In this document: piece after piece, positions 6,104-10,105 of the stretch
Numbering within the stretch: position 1 is the stretch's first letter
Layout: each line of letters opens with the position of its first letter
Origin: Colimorpha sp045642445
GTDB lineage: Bacteria > Bacteroidota > Bacteroidia > Bacteroidales > P3
Assembly (NCBI GenBank): GCA_045642445.1
Contig: JAZUIX010000225.1
Coordinates: 1-10,105 of the forward strand
Reading direction: 5' to 3'
DNA: 10,105 nt
Position numbers and translations under genes: made by a program
The notes under the pieces: generated by a model
What the model was told of the DNA's origin: nothing
Databases searched by the model: none
What the model saw: only the letters and a program-made list of their open reading frames with translations

Positions 6104-6245
6104 CAATCCAGCTCCCGCCCAATTCTCAATTTTCAATTCAATCCGGCTCCCGCCCAATTCTCAATTCTCAATTTTCAATTCTCAATTTTCAATTCTCAAT
6201 TTTCAATTCTCAATTTTCAATTCTCAATTTTCAATTCTCAATTCA
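6104..6245 (+). repeat. Double GC core plus twelve-unit heptad array
   Basis: Two copies of a composite unit start at 6104 (CAATCCAGCTCCCGCCC) and 6139 (CAATCCGGCTCCCGCCC). The first carries two heptads and the second a run of twelve units in unbroken 7-bp phase (6156-6239). From 6170 the units alternate AATTTTC and AATTCTC, making a 14-bp higher-order repeat of five copies. The array reaches into the last codons of the aldo/keto reductase gene and supplies its TGA stop (6238-6240). This is the best-preserved copy in the window. Confidence 0.92.
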
Positions 6246-7278
6246 AATCGGGATTGAGCTCGGATTTGCGGGCCCAATGTTCCTTGAAATCTTCGTAATT
6301 GCGTTTGAGCAGATTGGGGGTGTCGAGATGGTAAGGGCATTTCTTCACACATTGGCGGCAACCCAGACATTTCTCCACCTGTTTCATCTTCTCGTTGAAC
6401 TCGTCGGTGAGATAGACGCTGTAGGGGGCACGACGCAGGAAGAGGTACATGCGGTTGCAGCTCTCAATCTCGATGCCTGCGGGACATGGCTGGCAATAGC
6501 CGCAGCCACGGCAGAAGTCGCCACTCAGTTCTTTGCGGTCTTTCTCGATACGGGCGCGCATCTCGTCGGTGAGCACAGGGGGATTGTCCTGGAAGGAGAT
6601 GAACTCGTCGAGCTCGCTCTCGCGCTGGATGCCCCAGATAGGCTCCACATGGGGGAACTGTGCCAGATAGGCGTAGGCAGTAGCGGCATGGTCGATAAGT
6701 CCGCCAGCAAGGCCTTTCATGGCTATAAAGCCCATATTATGCTCACGGCACGACTCCACCAAAGCCAGCTCTTCATCGTTGGCAAGATAGGAGAAGGGGA
6801 ACTGGAGCGTCTCGTACAGGCCGCTCTCGATAGCCTCACGAGCCACAGCCATGCGGTGGTTGGTGATGCCTATATGGCGTATCTTGCCCTGCTGCTGAGC
6901 CTCCAGCATGGCCTCGTAAAGACCCGTGCCATCGCCAGGTTTGGGACAGAAATCGGGGTTGTGGAACTGATAGAGGTCCACATATTCGGTACGGAGCAGC
7001 CGCAAGCTGGTATGCAAATCGTTCCAAAAATCGGTCACATTCACCGCCCCTGTCTTGGTGCTGATGATGACTTTGTCGCGACGGTCGTAGAAAGCGGCAC
7101 CGAGTTTTTCCTCGCTGTCGGTATAGAAACGGGCCGTGTCGAAATAATACATGCCGTTGTCCAAAGCCTTGCGCAGCAATTTGACGGTTTCTTCAAGCGT
7201 GATACGCTGAATAGGGAGGGCGCCGAAGCCATTCTTGGGAACGACAAGGCCTGTACGGCCCAAAGTAACTGTTTGCAT
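6238..7278 (-). CDS. Aldo/keto reductase with C-terminal 4Fe-4S domain
   Basis: This 346-residue protein joins an aldo/keto reductase barrel (about 1-245) to a ferredoxin-like C-terminus. The catalytic tetrad of the superfamily is recognisable as Asp47, Tyr52 (FDTARFY), Lys75 (ISTKTG) and His106 (LYQFHNP), so NAD(P)H-linked carbonyl reduction is expected. Two cysteine clusters follow: CRGCGYCQPCP with Cys256, 259, 262 and 265, and CLGCRQCVKKCP with Cys304, 307, 310 and 314. They probably bind two 4Fe-4S clusters that pass electrons to or from an unknown partner. There is no signal peptide. Such proteins are common in anaerobes and their substrates are mostly unknown. The ATG at 7278 gives the standard start LGRTGLVVPKNGFG. 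The last codons and stop lie in the 7-bp repeat. It lies downstream of the MFS gene, separated by a terminator. Confidence 0.9.
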   Translation of the reverse strand: MQTVTLGRTGLVVPKNGFGALPIQRITLEETVKLLRKALDNGMYYFDTARFYTDSEEKLGAAFYDRRDKVIISTKTGAVNVTDFWNDLHTSLRLLRTEYVDLYQFHNPDFCPKPGDGTGLYEAMLEAQQQGKIRHIGITNHRMAVAREAIESGLYETLQFPFSYLANDEELALVESCREHNMGFIAMKGLAGGLIDHAATAYAYLAQFPHVEPIWGIQRESELDEFISFQDNPPVLTDEMRARIEKDRKELSGDFCRGCGYCQPCPAGIEIESCNRMYLFLRRAPYSVYLTDEFNEKMKQVEKCLGCRQCVKKCPYHLDTPNLLKRNYEDFKEHWARKSELNPDLN

Positions 7279-7298
7279 AATATAGATATGTTGAGTAA

Positions 7299-7343
7299 TA
7301 AAAACAGAAGACGGTTGTCGGGCTTGCCTTCCAACCGTCTTCT
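7299..7343 (-). terminator. Rho-independent terminator of the MFS gene
   Basis: A perfect 12-bp inverted repeat, AGAAGACGGTTG (7306-7317) and CAACCGTCTTCT (7332-7343), encloses a 14-base loop. On the minus strand it is followed by G and a TTTTTA run (7304-7299). It lies 15 bases after the MFS stop codon and 20 bases before the aldo/keto reductase start, so the downstream gene needs read-through or its own promoter, which I did not find. Confidence 0.88.
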
Positions 7344-7358
7344 AATCAGATAATCTTA

Positions 7359-9023
7359 TCAGTCTTTGATATTGGGTTCTTCCAAACCGAGGTGTTTCTT
7401 CTTGTCAACGGCTTTGAGAATGAGGCCGATGATGAGGGCGGCCACACCGAGACATGCCAGCATGACAAGAGGCCAAGTGTAGTCGTAGGAAACCGAGGCG
7501 ACTTCACGGGTCATGGTGCCGTCGGCAACAGCCTGAACGATGTCGGGATTGGTGTTGTCGAGCACCTTGCCGATAAGCAGGGGGAAGAGCCAGAGGCCGA
7601 TGTTCTGGATCCAGAAGATCAGAGCGTAAGCCGAGCCGATGATTTTTTCGTCAACCAGCTTGGGGACGCTGGGCCACAAAGCGGCGGGAACCAGCGAGAA
7701 CGAGGCGCCAAGCACAAGGATGGTGACGTATGCCACAACGACGCCGCCCACAGCGTTGCCCTTGAACATAGGCAGCACGAAGGCAAAGGTGAGGTGGCAG
7801 AGGATGAGCAGCAGCGAACCAATCATAAGCATGGAAGCAGCCTTGCCCTTATGGTCGACAAAGTTGCCGAGGATGGGAGTGATAGCCACAGCCAAGAGGG
7901 GGAACACGGCAAAGATGGTCTCGGCAGTACCACGCATATAACCCATGTAGCAGTAAACCACCAGAGCCACAATGGCGAGAGCCATCAAACCGTACTTCAT
8001 ACCTTTCTTCTTGGAAAAATTGCTGGCGAAAGCACCGGCAGCCACAACGAGCATGATGATATACTGAACAATGGTCACCGTATTGCTGGCCCAAAAGCCT
8101 TCACCAGGAGTGAGGGTGAGGTTGCACTGGAGCATATTGACAGCGTATTTCTGGAAGGGGAAGATGGCGCTGTAGTAAAGCACGCACAGCAGAGCCACCA
8201 GCCAGAAACCGAGGCTGGAGAGGATTTTGCCAATGTCGGAGATCTTGAAAGGATCGTCCTTTTCTTCGGCCTCGCCAGTTTGGCCGTCGAGTTTCTTGTC
8301 CATGAAGAAATAGACAACGAACATAATCAGAGCGATGCAGAGCAGCACAACGCCGAAGGCAACCGAGCGGGACACATCGACATGGCCGCCGAGTTTGGCG
8401 AAGAAGGGGGAGAAAATCATGCAGGTGGCAACACCCAAGCGGGCGAGAGCCATCTCCGAACCCATAGCCAGAGCCGTCTCACGGCCTTTGAACCACTTCA
8501 CGATACCGCGGCTGACAGTAATGCCGCCCATTTCGGCGCCACAGCCGAAGAACATGAATCCGATAGCAGCCAACTTGGCCGAAGGAGGCATTCCGCGATA
8601 GAAGGGAGAAACGCCGAGTTCGTCAAAACCAGGGATGTAGTTGAGATGGTTGGTGAACCAAGCCTCCATGCTGCTGCCAATGAAAGAACTGGAGATGGCA
8701 TAGTATTCAATGCCGGCACCCGCAAGCATCACCGCGCCCGAAAGCACCGCCGTGAAGCGGACACCCATCTTGTCGAGGATGATACCTGCGAAGATGAGGA
8801 AGAACACAAAAACATTCAAAAATGTCTCTGCGCCCTGCATGGTACCGAAGGCCGTAGAGTCCCAGCCACGGCCACCTTGAGCCGCATCGAGCATCATCAA
8901 ATCCTTAATTGGGGACAAAATGTCCATAAAAATGTAGGCACAGAACATGGCCAATGCCAACAAGAGCAGCGCAATCCAACGCATTGCCGCACTGTCTCTG
9001 AGAGTTTTAACAGTTTCTGTCAT
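7359..9023 (-). CDS. MFS transporter, MFSD1-like, substrate unknown
   Basis: This is an inner-membrane permease of 554 residues with about twelve hydrophobic helices. Loop motif A of the major facilitator superfamily appears in both halves: GIILDKMGVR (80-89) and GNFVDHKGK (386-394). A longer charged cytoplasmic loop with MDKKLDGQTGEAEEKDD (241-257) joins the halves. The segment PAALWPSVPKLV (446-457), followed by GSAYALIFWIQNIGL, resembles the MFSD1 group, whose animal member moves dipeptides; the substrate here cannot be inferred safely. The start at 9023 (MTETVKTLRDSAAMRW) was chosen over an in-frame ATG at 9056, because the latter would lie within a few bases of the expected transcription start and adds only leader-like residues. 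It is divergent from the nuclease gene and shares its promoter region. Confidence 0.88.
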   Translation of the reverse strand: MTETVKTLRDSAAMRWIALLLLALAMFCAYIFMDILSPIKDLMMLDAAQGGRGWDSTAFGTMQGAETFLNVFVFFLIFAGIILDKMGVRFTAVLSGAVMLAGAGIEYYAISSSFIGSSMEAWFTNHLNYIPGFDELGVSPFYRGMPPSAKLAAIGFMFFGCGAEMGGITVSRGIVKWFKGRETALAMGSEMALARLGVATCMIFSPFFAKLGGHVDVSRSVAFGVVLLCIALIMFVVYFFMDKKLDGQTGEAEEKDDPFKISDIGKILSSLGFWLVALLCVLYYSAIFPFQKYAVNMLQCNLTLTPGEGFWASNTVTIVQYIIMLVVAAGAFASNFSKKKGMKYGLMALAIVALVVYCYMGYMRGTAETIFAVFPLLAVAITPILGNFVDHKGKAASMLMIGSLLLILCHLTFAFVLPMFKGNAVGGVVVAYVTILVLGASFSLVPAALWPSVPKLVDEKIIGSAYALIFWIQNIGLWLFPLLIGKVLDNTNPDIVQAVADGTMTREVASVSYDYTWPLVMLACLGVAALIIGLILKAVDKKKHLGLEEPNIKD

Positions 9024-9063
9024 AATACTATTATTTTGTTTGATTATTTTTCTCAATTAAAAT

Positions 9064-9094
9064 GCAAAAGTACAAAAAAAATTTGTATTTTTGC
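9064..9094. promoter_or_regulatory. Palindromic divergent promoter between transporter and nuclease
   Basis: Two perfect -7 boxes of the form TAnnTTTG face away from each other: TACTTTTG on the minus strand (9072-9065) for the transporter and TATTTTTG on the plus strand (9086-9093) for the nuclease. They are the arms of an inverted repeat, 9064-9076 with 9082-9094, matching at 12 of 13 positions around five A. Neither has a clear TTTG -33 box at the usual spacing. Expected starts are near 9058 leftwards and 9100 rightwards. Confidence 0.65.
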
Positions 9095-9117
9095 ATATTA
9101 AAATACATTTTTAACCT

Positions 9118-9888
9118 TTGAAAGCGACAAAATACATAACAATCATTTGTTTTTCCCTGATGTCCACAACGTTTGCTCATGCCCAGGCAGACATGGATCC
9201 CGCCCCCATGGAGGGCCAACAAATCGTAAAGCACCACGCTTTCACCCTCTCGTATTGCGAATTTCACGAGCAACCCACCTGGGTGAGCTACCTCCTCACC
9301 CGCGAGGATGCCCTTGCCCAGCGACCCCGCCACGACGCTTTCCGCGCCGACCCCGACGTCGAAACCGGAAGTGCCGCACCCAAAGACTATGTCAAAAGCG
9401 GCTACGACAAGGGCCACCTCGCCCCCAACGCCGACATGAGCCGCAGCGAGGAAGTGCAAAACGAAAGTTTCTACATGAGCAACATGTCGCCCCAGCGCCA
9501 CGGCTTCAACGCCGGTATCTGGAAACGCCTCGAGGCCCAGGTACGCCACTGGGCCATCGAATACGACAGCATCTATGTGGTCACGGACCCCGTGCTCATC
9601 TGCGACTCCGTGGAGGCCGACAGCCTCAACATCTCCACCATAGGGCAGAGCAACACCATCAGCGTGCCCCGCTACTTCTACAAAGTGATCTACAGCCCCT
9701 GTCTGCAGCAAGCCATAGCCTTCCTCGTGCCCCACGAGAACAAAAAAGGGTCGGTCAAAACATGGGTCGTCCCCGTCGACCGCGTAGAGGAGGCCACAGG
9801 CATCGACTTCTTCCCCGCCCTCGACGACACCGAAGAGAACATCATCGAATCGGAAGTGTGCACCCCCTGCTGGATTTGGGACAGATGA
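9118..9888 (+). CDS. Secreted DNA/RNA non-specific endonuclease (NUC1 family)
   Basis: This 256-residue nuclease of the Serratia type cuts DNA and RNA with one Mg2+ ion. The DRGH motif appears as DKGH (97-100) with catalytic His100 in YDKGHLAPNADM. The metal-binding Asn is probably Asn131 in the stretch SNMSPQRHGFNAGIWKRLE (121-139). A signal peptide covers about 1-23, ending AHAQ, so the enzyme should be exported to the periplasm or outside. The start is TTG at 9118. A stop lies two codons upstream in frame, and the first ATG (residue 15) would cut the signal in half, so TTG is the only start giving an export signal. In the usual TGPV segment Gly is replaced by Asp (VVTDPVL, 154-160). Likely roles are nutrient scavenging or destroying extracellular DNA. 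Confidence 0.9.
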   Translation: MKATKYITIICFSLMSTTFAHAQADMDPAPMEGQQIVKHHAFTLSYCEFHEQPTWVSYLLTREDALAQRPRHDAFRADPDVETGSAAPKDYVKSGYDKGHLAPNADMSRSEEVQNESFYMSNMSPQRHGFNAGIWKRLEAQVRHWAIEYDSIYVVTDPVLICDSVEADSLNISTIGQSNTISVPRYFYKVIYSPCLQQAIAFLVPHENKKGSVKTWVVPVDRVEEATGIDFFPALDDTEENIIESEVCTPCWIWDR

Positions 9889-9914
9889 GATGGGATTAGT
9901 GAATTGTGATCTTC

Positions 9915-9975
9915 ATGAATTGAGAATTGGGCGGGAGCCCTTGATTAGTTAAGAGTTAAGAATTAAGAGTTAAGA
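9915..9975 (-). repeat. Composite heptad repeat, reverse orientation
   Basis: Read on the minus strand: four units TCTTAAC/TCTTAAT (9975-9948), a link, then GGGCTCCCGCCC (9940-9929) followed by AATTCTC and AATTCAT (9928-9915). It joins the ACTCTTA-type unit of 4283 and the AATTCTC-type unit of 6156 on the two sides of one GC core. It starts 27 bases after the nuclease stop codon. Confidence 0.85.
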
Positions 9976-10092
9976 ACTGCATTCCGGTATGAAACGAATT
10001 ACCTGTGTTACGAAACGTAAACCGTAAACGAAAACGAAGGCGGCAGCCACTTTCATCTGACATCTTTCAACTGTCATCTAAAAGGAGCTCAG

Positions 10093-10105
10093 ACCCCGTA
10101 GGGGT
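10093..10105. repeat. Short hairpin cut by the window end
   Basis: ACCCC and GGGGT form a 5-bp stem with a GTA loop at the very end of the window, and the preceding G suggests the stem continues outside. Its role cannot be judged. The stretch 9976-10092 shows no gene. Confidence 0.4.

Noticed and set aside
6156..6239. CRISPR array
   Set aside because: Units are 7 bp with no spacers and no cas genes; this is a simple tandem repeat.
5968..7353. 461-codon plus-strand open frame
   Set aside because: Its start translates the stop-free 7-bp repeat (NSQFSIL pattern) and the rest is antisense to the aldo/keto reductase, whose catalytic and Cys motifs are intact.
7392..9101. 569-codon plus-strand open frame across the transporter
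   Set aside because: It is antisense to a clear twelve-helix MFS gene with motif A and a terminator. Its translation is rich in His, Glu and Gly with no recognisable domain.
9031..9735. 234-codon minus-strand open frame
   Set aside because: Antisense to the nuclease, which has its catalytic motif and signal peptide.

Overview
The window looks like a Bacteroidales chromosome (Bacteroides/Prevotella/Muribaculaceae type; genus not resolved). The reasons are -7 promoter boxes of the form TAnnTTTG, start codons without Shine-Dalgarno sequences, and gene families common in that order: a DUF4810/GNA1162 lipoprotein pair, an iron-sulfur aldo/keto reductase and an MFSD1-like transporter.

Layout. Bases 1-116 may hold the last codons of a plus-strand gene. 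Bases 117-580 are intergenic, with a perfect hairpin (283-305), a possible minus-strand terminator (133-168) and the rnpB promoter. The RNase P RNA gene (581-967) closes on a perfect 10-bp P1 helix. It is followed after 37 bases by a tight plus-strand run: a DUF4810-type lipoprotein with a long Ala/Lys/Glu helix, a GNA1162-type lipoprotein, a ComB-family phosphatase, a PAP2 phosphatase and the tRNA methyltransferase TrmO. Facing this run on the minus strand is an A+T-rich two-gene MNT-HEPN (toxin-antitoxin-like) module (5192-5934). Next on the minus strand come an aldo/keto reductase with two 4Fe-4S motifs (6238-7278) and an MFS transporter (7359-9023) with a strong terminator behind it. A palindromic divergent promoter (9064-9094) separates the transporter from a secreted DNA/RNA non-specific endonuclease on the plus strand (9118-9888).

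The least explained feature is a family of intergenic repeats with a strict 7-bp period. The units are AATTCTC/AATTTTC, AATGAAG/AATGAAA and ACTCTTA, and they are often joined to a GC-rich core close to ATCCGGCTCCCGCCC. Copies occupy 1971-2048, 4283-4320, 5027-5132, 6104-6245 and 9915-9975, with a short trace inside the PAP2 coding start (3578-3598). They abut start codons, supply stop codons, and flank the HEPN-MNT module. I do not recognise them as a named element.

How the genes relate: the two lipoproteins probably act together in the cell envelope, while comB, PAP2 and trmO seem to be carried in the same transcript without an evident shared pathway. No complete mobile element, CRISPR array, tRNA or rRNA was seen.
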